Below the pieces are notes generated by a model. That model saw only the letters and a program-made list of their open reading frames with translations, had not been told where the DNA came from and did not search any database. Of a stretch of 64,000 nt of DNA, positions 51,234 to 61,985 are shown in pieces; within the stretch, counting starts at the first letter, position 1; each line of letters opens with the position of its first letter. The position numbers and the translations under genes are program-made. Source of the stretch: Sorangium cellulosum So ce56 (GTDB lineage Bacteria > Myxococcota_A > Polyangia > Polyangiales > Polyangiaceae); assembly GCF_000067165.1 (NCBI RefSeq), contig NC_010162.1, forward strand, positions 2,294,001-2,358,000, given 5' to 3'.

Positions 51234-51455
51234 GTGACGTCGAAGAAATCAGAGGCAGAGCTCATCGGTCGTGCCGTCGTGGATTCGAGCTTCCGCCAGC
51301 AGCTCCTTGCCGATCCCGAGCGCACCATCGAGGCGGAGGGGTACGACGTCGGCGCGGAGACGCTCCAGCGCATCCGGGATGCCGCGACCTCGACGCCCGA
51401 AGCGGTCGATGCGGCCATCTCGGCCGCGGCGCGTGAGGGCGGAGTCGGTATGTGA
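51234..51455 (+). CDS. NHLP / RiPP-leader-like small peptide
   Basis: 73 residues from GTG 51234 with GCGAGGA upstream. The N-terminal part (ELIGRAVVDSSFRQQLLADP, ERTIEAEGYD, then VGAETLQRIRDAA) has the pattern of nitrile-hydratase-alpha-like leader peptides and related putative RiPP precursors: a helix with a x-x-F-R-x-x-L-L-x-D-P core. The C-terminus is Ala/Ser-rich and ends GGVGM, with no Cys and few Ser/Thr for lanthionine-type chemistry. Its stop overlaps the next gene's start (GTGA). Either a RiPP precursor or a small regulatory subunit; family assignment is from memory. Confidence 0.75.
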   Translation: MTSKKSEAELIGRAVVDSSFRQQLLADPERTIEAEGYDVGAETLQRIRDAATSTPEAVDAAISAAAREGGVGM

Positions 51456-53457
51456 CGCTGTCCCCTGCTGGAGGGGTGACCGCCGCCTGGCCATGGCTCG
51501 ACCCGGGTGACCGGGCTGTGTGCGAGCGCGCCTGGTCGGCGCACCTGTCATCCGAGGGGGCGCTTCAGCGCGGTGAAGCGGCGTGGGGAGCGCTCGCGCT
51601 CGAGCGCAGCGTGGGCTCACCGCCGGGGTACAGCATCCCGTGGGCCAGCTGGGCGCTGCGGCTCTGCGGGCGGGTGTCCGCGCGCGACGCAGCCGCGGAC
51701 GCCGCCGTGGCGGTCGCCGCGGTGGCCGCCGGGGGCATCGAAGGCGCTCCTGACGCGCTCGCGCGGGGCGCGCTCGCCGCGCGTCTCCTCGCGCGGCACG
51801 CGGATGACGCGCGCGCGCACGGGTGGCTCCTGGGCCTGGCCGACCTGGCGGAGGCTTCATGGCGCGAGAACCCGGTGATCGAGATCGACGGCTCCGGCGT
51901 CCTGGCGGCGCCCGCCGCCGCCGGCGCGCGCGAGGCCGTGGCCCTCTGGACGGCGCCCGCGCTCGTCGCGGGCGACGATCTCGCGCCCGCCCGTCGCTTC
52001 GGAGAGGCCGTGGCCGAGCCGATCTGGCTGCTGGACGGGCTCGTGCGCCTCTGGATCGATCCGATCGCGCCTGACCTCGCGGCGCCGACGCTCACGCCGC
52101 TCTTCGCGCTCTGGCTGCGCGGCGCGGGGCTCGCTCCGCCGCTGCTCCGCGCGCTCTCGGGCGAGCGCGCGTCCCGCGTGCGCCGCGGCGAGATCCACGG
52201 CCTGCTCGCGACCCGCCCGTACCGCGCCGCGCTCGCCGCGCGCATGCAGGAGACGCTCGCGTCCGCCCGTGAGGTCGTGGCCACGTCTCCTCGGACGAGC
52301 CCGAGCGCGCGCGGCCTCGCCGAGGCGCAGCGCGAATTCATCGAGGCGCTCGGCGAGCGCCTCCGCTTCTTCGAGGGGCTGATGTCTTTCCGCGATCTCC
52401 TCGGCCCCGGCGCGTCGCTCGGGCCGCCGCGCGCGCAGGGCGAGCCGGCGCCGCCCGACGAGGCGCGCGCGGATCTGCAGGCGGCGGTCGCGTTCCTCCT
52501 GGACGCCGCGCCGTGGCGCGAGTCCTGGGAAGTGCAGCGCTTCGGCGTGCTCGGGTCGAGCGAGCAGCCGGTCGGGCACTGGTTCGTCCGGGCGACGATC
52601 CTGAGGGCGCTGCTCGAGATCGGGGAGGTCGGGCGCGACGTCCGCGCCGACGCCGCTGCGTTGCTCGAGGAGATCCCGGCGGGAGAGCTCCGCTACTTCA
52701 CCGCGTTCCGTGACGTCCCGCCGGACGCCGACCTCCTCGGCGTCGTGCTCGAGCTGGTCGCCGAGACGGGCGCCGCGAAGGAGCGGGCGGAGTCGTGGAT
52801 CGAGGTCATGCTGGCCAACGTGGGTGACGACGGCGTCGTTCCGACCTGGTTCTACCGCGGGCCCGCGGGGCCGACCACGCCGGGCGTGGCGTGGGCCGGC
52901 GACGACTGCGCGACCGTCCGGCTGAACCTGCTCGTGGGCCTGCTCTCGTTCGACGCGGAGCGGTTCGCGCGGCTCATCGACGCGAACGCGCGGCGCGTGC
53001 TCGACGCCGCCTCGGAGGGCGGCTTCGAGGGCGCTTGCTTCTACGACGCCTCGTACACGGACCTCGCGTTCCTCCGCTTCGCGCGGCTCTACCGGGGGAG
53101 GGCGGGGGGCGCGCGGTGGGCCGACGAGGTCGCGGCGGTCGAGGCCGCGACGCTGTCGCGGATGCTCCGATCGCAGCGGCTCGACGGCGGCTCCGGGGCG
53201 CCGCTCTGCACGGCCGCGTGCCTCGAGGGGGCCGCGATGAAGGAGCGGCCCGATCCGCTGCTCCTCGAGCGAGGGATGCGCTACCTCGGCGAGCGCCAGC
53301 TCGTGGACGGCTCCTGGCCAGCGGAGCCGCTCTACCGGGTGCCCATGAAGCGCGGTCGCGAGGGCCACCACCAGGGCAGAGCGCTGACGACCGCGCTCTG
53401 CGCGCGCGGGCTCGCCGCGGCGCGGTCCCGGCTGCGCCGCGCAGGGGGGCGGCGCAC

Positions 53458-53461
<4 letters not shown>
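51452..53461 (+). CDS. Terpene-cyclase / prenyltransferase toroid-like protein
   Basis: 669 residues from GTG 51452. The C-terminal half shows alpha/alpha-toroid features: RYLGERQLVDGSWPAEPLYR near the end has the QxxDGSW (QW) motif of squalene/hopene and diterpene cyclases, followed by HHQGRALTTALCARGL. WAGDDCATVRLNLLVGLLSF also looks like an inner-helix repeat. I do not see a clear DxDD class II acid, so it may bind rather than cyclise. The N-terminal half is Ala-rich helix with unclear homology. Overlaps both neighbours by 4 bases, so it is coupled to the NHLP-like peptide and the cyclase. Confidence 0.72.
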
Positions 53462-54867
<1,406 letters not shown>

Positions 54868-54907
54868 CCGGAGGCTCGCGGCGCGCCGCGCGATCGGGGC
54901 GAGGGGG

Positions 54908-56659
54908 TCACGAGGGCGTGGCGCGGAAGCGCCGGACGCGCGCCGAGCCGGGGCCGCCGTCCTGCGTCGACAGGCCGAGCGCCGTGCGCGCCGGCGCGTG
55001 GAGGCGCTGGAGGACGCGATCGAGCAGGCGGAGCGCGCCGTCGCTCATCTTCACGCCGCGCGGCGAGCGGTAGCCGAACGCGACGCCGTCCACGACCTTG
55101 TAGGCGTTCTCGGTGGGTGAGGCGGGGCGCATCTCGACGACCAGCGCGCCGTCGCGCGTCTTCATGATGACGACGATCTCGCCCGGGCGCGCCGAGGCCT
55201 CCACGAACGTCCACCCGCCGGAGGTCGCCTCCTTGATCCCGAGCTCGAGCACGCGCTGCAAGTCCTGGCCCGCCGGCGCGAGCGTCGTCGCGCCTTCGAC
55301 CCGGATCTCGGCGCCCGGCGGGACCACGCCGCTGCCGAGCGGCATCGCGGGCCGTCGCATCTCCCGAGGCCCGGGGAACGACCACATGTCCGGCGTGATC
55401 TCGCCGCCTTCGCGGTAGGCCATCTCGATGAGGCGGCTGCGCTCGCGAGAGAGCGCGTCCTCGGACCAGCCGAGGCAGGAGCGCATCATCAGCGTGAAGG
55501 GGTCGAAGCGGAGCTCGAACGAGGCGGGCGCGCGGACCATGAGGTCGTCCGGAAGGACGAGGCTGTGGAAGATGCGGACCTTGCACGGGAGCTCGCGCGC
55601 GCGCTCGAGCGTGCGCCGGAACGTGATCGGACCGTCGCCCGGGAGGCCGAGGAGGATGTCCACCTCGATGTCCGTGAACGTCGAGAGCTCCTCGATCACC
55701 TTCGCGAACCTCGACTCCCTGAAGGGGCGCTGCGTGCCGTCGCCCGTCTCCTTGTTGAGCGGCGGCAGCCGCGCGTCGAGCGACACGCGCGCGACGCCGC
55801 GGAGGAACTCGAGGTGCTCGTCGTGCACGTGCTCGGGATCGATCGATGCCGTCAGCGTCGCCTGCTTGAAGAAGCCGACCTGCTTCTCCGCGGCCACCAG
55901 GTTCCGGAACGCCTCCGTGCTCAGGTTGAGCGGGGCGTCGACGATCTGCGCGCCCGGCGCGCCGGCGGCGCGGAGCGCGCTCAGCTCCTCGACGAGGTAG
56001 GCCTCGGAGAAGACACCGCCAGCGTCGCCCGTGGAGACGCCGCACGTCGCGCAGCTCATGCCGCCCCCGCGGCAGATCTCGAGCGGGACGATGCGATCGG
56101 TCGGGAGCAGCTTCATCCGGATCGGCGAGGGGAGCGCGTCGGGCGCCACGTAGAGGGGGTCGCCCGTCGAGACCCAGCCGCCGGCGGTGGACACGTGCAG
56201 CCCCGGCACGGCGCGCAGCGCATCGGGAGAGCGCTCGCTCAGCCGGACGATGTCCCGGAACGTGAGCTCGTTGCCGTGCACGAGGGCGTCGATGCAGGCG
56301 GTGGCGTCGCGCCAGGGCGCGAGCGCGAACATCGCGGGGCGCGCGAGGGGCCCCCAGAGGGCGATCGTGCGCCCCGGCCGGTTGCGCTGCAGGTGGCGCG
56401 CGATCTCGATGAACGTGGGGAACGACCAGACGTGCGCGGCGAGGCCGACCACGTCCGCGTCCACGGTCTCGACCTCCGCGACCCACGCGTCGAGATCCCT
56501 CGTCTGCGCGTCGATCACGTGGATCGGCACGCCGGCGAGGTCCGGATCGGCGAGCAAGGAGGCCTCGACACGACGGACTCCATGGCTGGACGGCGCTCCC
56601 CCACCGTCCGGCATGGTTGGCTCCATCGCGAGTAGCGCGACGCGGCGTTCGCCAGGCAT
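54908..56659 (-). CDS. B12-binding-type radical SAM protein with atypical Cys motif
   Basis: 583 residues from ATG 56659. Residues 1-130 resemble a cobalamin-binding Rossmann domain (DADVVGLAAHVWSFPTFIEI, ALWGPLARP). The cluster region reads LEICRGGGMSCATCG: Cys196, Cys203, Cys206, i.e. CX6CX2C rather than CX3CX2C; the position where B12 radical SAM enzymes normally have the first Cys (RGC) is Gly. TIM-barrel segments follow (GAQIVDAPLNLS, FTDIEVDILLGLPGD). Some B12-radical-SAM enzymes methylate unactivated carbons in RiPPs and other natural products. It converges on the cyclase operon. Confidence 0.82.
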   Translation of the reverse strand: MPGERRVALLAMEPTMPDGGGAPSSHGVRRVEASLLADPDLAGVPIHVIDAQTRDLDAWVAEVETVDADVVGLAAHVWSFPTFIEIARHLQRNRPGRTIALWGPLARPAMFALAPWRDATACIDALVHGNELTFRDIVRLSERSPDALRAVPGLHVSTAGGWVSTGDPLYVAPDALPSPIRMKLLPTDRIVPLEICRGGGMSCATCGVSTGDAGGVFSEAYLVEELSALRAAGAPGAQIVDAPLNLSTEAFRNLVAAEKQVGFFKQATLTASIDPEHVHDEHLEFLRGVARVSLDARLPPLNKETGDGTQRPFRESRFAKVIEELSTFTDIEVDILLGLPGDGPITFRRTLERARELPCKVRIFHSLVLPDDLMVRAPASFELRFDPFTLMMRSCLGWSEDALSRERSRLIEMAYREGGEITPDMWSFPGPREMRRPAMPLGSGVVPPGAEIRVEGATTLAPAGQDLQRVLELGIKEATSGGWTFVEASARPGEIVVIMKTRDGALVVEMRPASPTENAYKVVDGVAFGYRSPRGVKMSDGALRLLDRVLQRLHAPARTALGLSTQDGGPGSARVRRFRATPS

Positions 56660-57108
56660 CCATGAGAGTCTACCAGGGTGTCTCCCCTGTCGGGGAGTCC
56701 GTTCGCGCTCTCTGTCTGCTCTCACTCCCCGCCCCCCGGTCGGTTCCTGGCGCCCGGAGTTGCTCCTTCTGCCCGGAGTTGCATCCGGCGCGCAGTCGGG
56801 CTTTCATACTGCCCTGGGCGGGAGAGGGGGAACGGAACGTACCGGATCGGCAGACAGCGGCCGACTGTCGGGCTGCGCACTTGGTGGCGTGTCGTACGTG
56901 TGGCGCACCGCGGCGAGCGCTCCGGTGTGTTCGGGCGATCCGTCATACCTACCGGGAGCATCACCGAGGTTGCTCGCGCTGCGCTGGCTGCTGGCCAGCG
57001 GAGGCTCGGGCAGCGTCGAGCGCCCATCCCGTCCTCCCCACCATGGGGAAGAGAGGGCGCGCTGCCCTGGCGAGCGACCCCCGCTACTGAAGAAAGCCGA
57101 GGGGAGCC
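56660..57108. other. Gene-free stretch between radical SAM and receiver genes
   Basis: 449 bases between divergent genes. It contains a direct repeat, GCCCGGAGTTGC, at 56752-56763 and 56771-56782 (19-base spacing, about two helical turns). The two copies could bind a dimeric regulator. No credible ORF. Confidence 0.5.
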
Positions 57109-57513
57109 ATGTGTGGCAAGCACGTGATCCTGGTTGCGGAGGACGACGTTGACACCGCGACGATGCTGGAAGAGCTCCTGACCCTGGAAGGGTACGAGGT
57201 CGAGCTGACCGCCACCGCGCGCGCGGTGCTCGATGCGCTCGCGGAGCGGCGCTTCCACGCGGTCCTCCTTGATCTGACGATGCCAGGCATGACGACGGAC
57301 CGGTTCGTCTCCGAGATCGAGGAGCTCGGTACGCCCTCGCCCCTCATGATCTTCTCCGCCCGCCTCCCCCACGAGATGCAGGCGATCGCCGAGCGGCTGC
57401 ACGCGGCCGCGCTCATCCCGAAGCCGGTGGACATCGACGTCCTGCTGGGCACCCTCTCGAAGGTGGTGCTCGGCTCGCTCGGCTCGCTCGGCTCCACTGA
57501 TATCGACCGTTGA
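57109..57513 (+). CDS. Single-domain response regulator
   Basis: 134 residues, a stand-alone receiver: acidic pair ED/D (AEDDVDT), phospho-acceptor Asp (VLLDLTMPGM, residue ~54), and Lys in LIPKPVDI. The C-terminus has a small Ser/Leu/Gly repeat (GSLGSLGS) encoded by repeated CTCGGC triplets. Without an output domain it probably acts by phosphotransfer or by binding a partner. No kinase adjoins it, but the CheB-CheR hybrid is nearby. Confidence 0.87.
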   Translation: MCGKHVILVAEDDVDTATMLEELLTLEGYEVELTATARAVLDALAERRFHAVLLDLTMPGMTTDRFVSEIEELGTPSPLMIFSARLPHEMQAIAERLHAAALIPKPVDIDVLLGTLSKVVLGSLGSLGSTDIDR

Positions 57514-58001
57514 TGCTGCCCGTTCGGACCGCAGCGCGAGCGCCTCGGTCCGTCGTTCCGGCGGACGCCGGGCTGCTGCGCCCCCCGGCACCGGTGGTAG
57601 GATCGCCGCTCATGACGTGGTGGATGGCGACCAAGCCGCGCTGCGCTCACCCTGGCTGGCCGCAAAGCGGGCACAGAGCGGCTTCGCCGGAGCGCCACCG
57701 TGCTGTAACATCGGGCTCGGCCGCCGACGATCGATCGCCGTGATGCGTACGCCCGTTCCCGCCTGCCAGAGCTGCCGGCTCAACCAACGTCGACCCCGGC
57801 GTGGTTGGTTGGCCGCGCGGGCGACGCGGGAGCGGGCTCCGAGGCGCCTTTGCGGCGCTGATTGCCGGAGAGAGACGTAGAGAGACCTTCATGAGCCCCC
57901 TTCCTCGCAGAAAGAGCCTCATCAAGCGGAACCCGAGCAGGGATTCAGGGCTTTCCCTGTTTCGCCGTGACGTCAGGCTTTCGCATAGTGGTTGATGCAC
58001 C
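57514..58001. other. Gene-free stretch between two receiver genes
   Basis: 488 bases. Small ORFs lack motifs and good starts. A 5-bp hairpin (CAGGG CTTT CCCTG) lies at 57946-57959, and an AT-richer patch follows to 58001. The downstream receiver starts here with GTG. Confidence 0.45.
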
Positions 58002-58373
58002 GTGCCTGCCACTCCCTTGAAGAGGATCCTCGTTGTCGATGACGATCCGGATATTCGAGAGACCCTCGCCGAGCTCCTGCAGGAGGAGGGGTACGCCGTC
58101 GCGTCGGCGGCGCACGGCGGCGAGGCGCTCAGCGCGCTGAGAACGGATCCGAGACCCGGGCTCATCCTGCTCGATCTCATGATGCCGATCATGGATGGCT
58201 GGCAGTTCAGGGCGGAGCAGAAGAAGGATCCGGAGCTCGCCGCGATCCCGGTGGTGATCATCTCGGCGACGGGCCGCGACGAGTTCGTGTCCTCGCTCGG
58301 CGCGGCGCAGTTCCTCAAGAAGCCGATCAACCTCGAGCAGCTGCTCGCCGCGGTCGAACAGCACTGCCGGTGA
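58002..58373 (+). CDS. Single-domain response regulator (CheY-like)
   Basis: 123 residues from GTG 58002. Receiver with DDD (VVDDDPDI), phospho-acceptor in LILLDLMMPIMDGW, Thr-equivalent in VVIISATG, and Lys in FLKKPINL. Closely CheY-like. The next gene overlaps its stop (GTGA), so the two are co-translated. It may interact with the CheB-CheR hybrid encoded opposite. Confidence 0.9.
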   Translation: MPATPLKRILVVDDDPDIRETLAELLQEEGYAVASAAHGGEALSALRTDPRPGLILLDLMMPIMDGWQFRAEQKKDPELAAIPVVIISATGRDEFVSSLGAAQFLKKPINLEQLLAAVEQHCR

Positions 58374-58729
58374 CGGCGCGCCTGTTCGTCTACGGCACGC
58401 TGATGCGCGGCGAGCGCGCGCACGCGCTGCTCGGGCGCGCGCTGTGCCTCGGGCCCGCCCGCACGGCCCCGTCGTTCGAGCTCGCCGATCTCGGCGCTTA
58501 CCCGGCGCTCGTGCGCGGGGGCTCGGTCGCGGTCCTCGGGGAGCTGTACGAGCTGGACCCGGAGGCGCTGCCCTCGCTCGACCTCTACGAGGACTGTCCC
58601 GACCTCTTCAGGCGTGAGCCGATCGAGCTCCATGGAGGCGCGCTCTGCGAGGCCTACCTGATGCCCGCGGGGCAGGCGCTTGGGTGGCCTCGGATCGCCT
58701 CGGGGGACTGGCGGACACGGCGGCGATGA
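58370..58729 (+). CDS. Gamma-glutamylcyclotransferase (AIG2-like)
   Basis: 119 residues from GTG 58370, overlapping the receiver stop. It has the GGCT fold signature LFVYGTLMRGERAHALL, a GxYPALVR block (LGAYPALVRGG), the ELYELDPEALPSLDLYE stretch with the catalytic-type Glu region, and a C-terminal AYLM strand. It would open gamma-glutamyl peptides with 5-oxoproline release. Its coupling to a receiver gene is odd and unexplained. Converges on the CheB-CheR hybrid gene with a 5-base gap. Confidence 0.87.
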   Translation: MTARLFVYGTLMRGERAHALLGRALCLGPARTAPSFELADLGAYPALVRGGSVAVLGELYELDPEALPSLDLYEDCPDLFRREPIELHGGALCEAYLMPAGQALGWPRIASGDWRTRRR

Positions 58730-58734
58730 GCGCG

Positions 58735-61700
58735 TCAGCCGGGGCCGGCGCGGCGCGCTGGCCGCAGCCCGGGTGGACCGGCCGGGTCGATCTCGGGCGC
58801 CGTCCTGTCCTCGACGACGAGCAGCAGGGCCGGGAGCTCGCCCTCGTCGGCCTGGAGCCGGAAGGCTGAGAACGAGAGCGTCCTGCGGCCGGCGTGCGCG
58901 AGCACGGCCTCGAGGCGGAAGTCGACGAGCGCGGCGCGGCGGTGGAGCACGTCCCGGAGCTGCTGCTCCAGCTGCGGGGTGTTCCATCCGGCATCGATGG
59001 CCGAGAGCGATCGTCCCTCGATGTCCCCGAGCGGGACCATGAACTGCTCGCAGTAGCGCCGGGTGACCGCCCGGATCCGGAGCTCCCCGTCGAGCAGGAG
59101 GAACGGATGGCGCAGCACCTCGAAGACGGCGGAGAGGCCGTCGCGCGCGCCCGCGAGCTCGCGCGCCGCGCGCCTCGGCGCCTCGCTCTCCAGCCAGCAG
59201 ATCACCGCGCCGTCGACCTCGTCGTCGGTGGTCCGGGAAGGGCGCGCCCGCATGAGATAGCTGCGCCCGTCGCGGTCCTCGACGCGCCGCTCGACGGTGC
59301 TCATCGTGCCGAGCACCTCGGCGACGACCGGCGCGATGTCGGCCACGCTCCTCGACTTCACCTCGAGGATGGACCTGCCCACGTCGCTCGCGGCGAGGCC
59401 GAGCAGCTTGTCGGCGGCGCCGGCGATCCGGCGGATCCGTAGGTCCGCGTCGACCATCAGCAACGGGATGTTCATGCCGCCGAGGAGCTTGCGTAGCTCG
59501 TCGTTGGCGAGGCCGAGCGCGACGTTGCTGCTACGGAGCTCCTCGTTGACGGTCGTCAGCTCCTGGTTCGCCGACTCGAGCTCGTCGTGGGCGCCCTCGA
59601 GCGCGTCGTTCACCCTGTGCAGCTCGTCGTTGCTCGCGAGGATCTCGTCGTTCGTGCACAGGAGCTCTTCGTTCGTCGCCTCGAGCTCATCGATGAGCGA
59701 CTGGAGGTACTCCCTCGTGGTCACGAGCTCCCTGCGGAGCTGGACGATCTCCAGATCCTTCTGGGCGTCGCTCGGGGCGGGATCGCTGCCCGGCCGGTCC
59801 GGCCGCGCGGCGCCCGACTCGGAGAAGGTGACGAGGAAGCAGCGCCCTTGCGGGAGCCGCACCTTGAGCGGCCAGACCTCGACGTCGACGTACCGGATCT
59901 TCTCGTCCTGCCTGACCTTGAGCTGCTCCTTGCGGGCCATCGCCCCCGAGTTCATCGACGCGTCGATGGCGGCCCGGATGCCGAGGACGAGCCCCTCTCG
60001 GGCCATCTTGAAGAGGTGGAGGCTGGCGTCGCCCGGTGACGGCTCGAGGTAGGGCCCCGTCTTGCCCCGGAACTGGACGATCTGCATCTCCTCGTCCACG
60101 ACCACGCCGGCGGGGGCATAGCGCGCCATGACGATGGCGTCGGCCTCCTTGCGCACCGCATCCATGCCGAACCCCTCGGGCTCCCGCGGCCTCTCCGGCG
60201 CCAGCGCGACCACCGGCGCGCCGGGAAGAGCGGGCGCGGTGAGGGCGAGCGGGTGGGCCGCCTCCGACGCGGCGCGCTTGCAGAAGATCCTGTGGGTCCT
60301 GTCCACGACCCCGAACAGATCGGGTGCCGTGGTGAGGCTCTCGGACGAGCCGAGGAGCAGGAACCCCGTGGGCTTGAGGGCCTGGTGGAACGTCTGCAGC
60401 AGCCGGCGCTGCAGGCTCGGCTCCAGGTAGATCATCAGGTTGCGGCAGCTGGTGAGATCGAGCTTCAACAGGGGCGGGTCGGCCGCGGCGTTGTGGCGCG
60501 AGAAGATGCACAGATCGCGGACCGATTTGTTGACCTGAAAGCCGCCTTGTACCCTGACGAAGAAGCGGCGCAGCCGGCTGGGAGAGACGTCCATGGAGAT
60601 GCTCTCGATGTAGATCCCGGACCGCGCCTGCTGGATGGCGGCCTCGCTCAGGTCGGTGCCGAAGATCTGGATGGCATGATCGGTCGCGTCGGCTTCGAGG
60701 AACTCGAGCAGCGAGATCGCGAGAGAGTAGACCTCCTCGCCCGTCGAGCAGCCCGGCACCCAGATGCGAACAGGGGAGTCCTGCGGCCTGCTGTGCATGA
60801 GCACCGGGAACACGTGGGTCTTCAGCGCGGCGAAGGCGCCCGGATCGCGGAAGAACGTGGTGACCTTGATGAGGAGGTCCTGGTAGAGATCCTCGATCTC
60901 GCCGGGGTGCGCCCTCAAATGATCCAGGTAATCCTGGAGGGTGGCGAGCCGATGGAGCGTCATTCGCCGCTGGATGCGCCGCCTCAGGGTGCTCTTCTTG
61001 TACTGGCTGAAATCGACGCCCACCGCGGCGTGGAGCAGCCTGAGGAGCTTGCTGAGATCGGCGTCCATGCCGAGGGGCGCACCCTGCCTGAGCCATGGAG
61101 CGAGCACGTGCCCGGGGCGACCCATCCGCACGAGCTCCGCCGCGATCTCCTCGACGCTGAGGACGAAGTCGACGCCTCCCGCCGCGATGGCGCTCCGCGG
61201 GAGCGCCGGCCGCTCCGCGCCGCGCGGGTTCTCCGCGAAGGTGACCCCGCCCTCGGCCTTCACGTCCTTCAGCCCCAGCGCGCCGTCGCTCCCGGCGCCG
61301 GACAGCACGACGGCCACCGCGCCCGACCCCAGCTCGCCCGCGAGCGAGCGCAGGAAGAGATCGCCTGGGCCCGGGCTGCCCTCGCCCCGCGGCGCGAGCT
61401 CGACGCGGAGCCCCGCCAGCGTCGCCTGCGCCTCCGGGGGCAGGACCTGGACGCGACCCGGCGCGAGCTTCATCCCCGATCGGAGCTCGGCCACAGGGAG
61501 AGGGCTGCTCTGCGCCACGAGCTCGAGGAGGGGGAGCTCCCCTGGATCTGCGCTGTAGATCAGGACGAGAGAGAGGCTGGTATCTCTGCTCGGCAACCGC
61601 CGGAGGAGCTCCGCGATCGCGCCGCGCCCGCCGGCCGAAGCGACGACACAGACGACGGGAAAGCGCAGCTCACCCTCGGCGCGCGGCCCGCCCGCTGCGG

Positions 61701-61830
61701 CGCTCTCGCCGGCGTCCTCGGGCGGGACCGGCGTGCGCCCCGGCGCGGATGCCCTGCCGGCCTGGGGCGCGGCGTCGCTCGGGCCCGGTGCCCCGAGTTG
61801 CGTCCGGCGTGACTTCTTCTGTTCGGGCAT
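58735..61830 (-). CDS. CheB-CheR-coiled coil-PAS hybrid signalling protein
   Basis: 1031 residues. A disordered lead to ~55; CheB methylesterase-like domain (about 56-240): SAGG at 65-68 keeps the nucleophile Ser and VLSGAGSDGALGLKDVKAEG keeps the Asp, but where active CheB has QH the chain reads IYS (91-93), so the catalytic His is Ser93. CheR methyltransferase (about 250-540): TTFFRDPGAFAAL, PGCSTGEEVYSLAI, LTSCRNLMIYLEP. A long heptad-like coiled coil (ELEATNEELLCTNDEIL) then two PAS domains. No histidine-kinase module ends it. Chemotaxis-like adaptation or other signalling; the esterase part may be inactive. Confidence 0.88.
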   Translation of the reverse strand: MPEQKKSRRTQLGAPGPSDAAPQAGRASAPGRTPVPPEDAGESAAAGGPRAEGELRFPVVCVVASAGGRGAIAELLRRLPSRDTSLSLVLIYSADPGELPLLELVAQSSPLPVAELRSGMKLAPGRVQVLPPEAQATLAGLRVELAPRGEGSPGPGDLFLRSLAGELGSGAVAVVLSGAGSDGALGLKDVKAEGGVTFAENPRGAERPALPRSAIAAGGVDFVLSVEEIAAELVRMGRPGHVLAPWLRQGAPLGMDADLSKLLRLLHAAVGVDFSQYKKSTLRRRIQRRMTLHRLATLQDYLDHLRAHPGEIEDLYQDLLIKVTTFFRDPGAFAALKTHVFPVLMHSRPQDSPVRIWVPGCSTGEEVYSLAISLLEFLEADATDHAIQIFGTDLSEAAIQQARSGIYIESISMDVSPSRLRRFFVRVQGGFQVNKSVRDLCIFSRHNAAADPPLLKLDLTSCRNLMIYLEPSLQRRLLQTFHQALKPTGFLLLGSSESLTTAPDLFGVVDRTHRIFCKRAASEAAHPLALTAPALPGAPVVALAPERPREPEGFGMDAVRKEADAIVMARYAPAGVVVDEEMQIVQFRGKTGPYLEPSPGDASLHLFKMAREGLVLGIRAAIDASMNSGAMARKEQLKVRQDEKIRYVDVEVWPLKVRLPQGRCFLVTFSESGAARPDRPGSDPAPSDAQKDLEIVQLRRELVTTREYLQSLIDELEATNEELLCTNDEILASNDELHRVNDALEGAHDELESANQELTTVNEELRSSNVALGLANDELRKLLGGMNIPLLMVDADLRIRRIAGAADKLLGLAASDVGRSILEVKSRSVADIAPVVAEVLGTMSTVERRVEDRDGRSYLMRARPSRTTDDEVDGAVICWLESEAPRRAARELAGARDGLSAVFEVLRHPFLLLDGELRIRAVTRRYCEQFMVPLGDIEGRSLSAIDAGWNTPQLEQQLRDVLHRRAALVDFRLEAVLAHAGRRTLSFSAFRLQADEGELPALLLVVEDRTAPEIDPAGPPGLRPARRAGPG

Positions 61831-61985
61831 TGTTGGCTTGAACGGTTGGGCGCTCTCTCACGCGTCTCGCGGCGGCGAGAGCCTGACAGGGACTAAGCCA
61901 GGGTTCCGGTGGGCGGTCGTTCAACGATGGCTGTCGTCGTCCATGTCGCGCATGGGACACGGCGCCGCACGGTCATCTCACCCTA

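Noticed and set aside
56617..57090. Small + strand ORF between the radical SAM and receiver genes
   Set aside because: Cys/Arg-rich with no start signal; overlaps a probable regulatory region.
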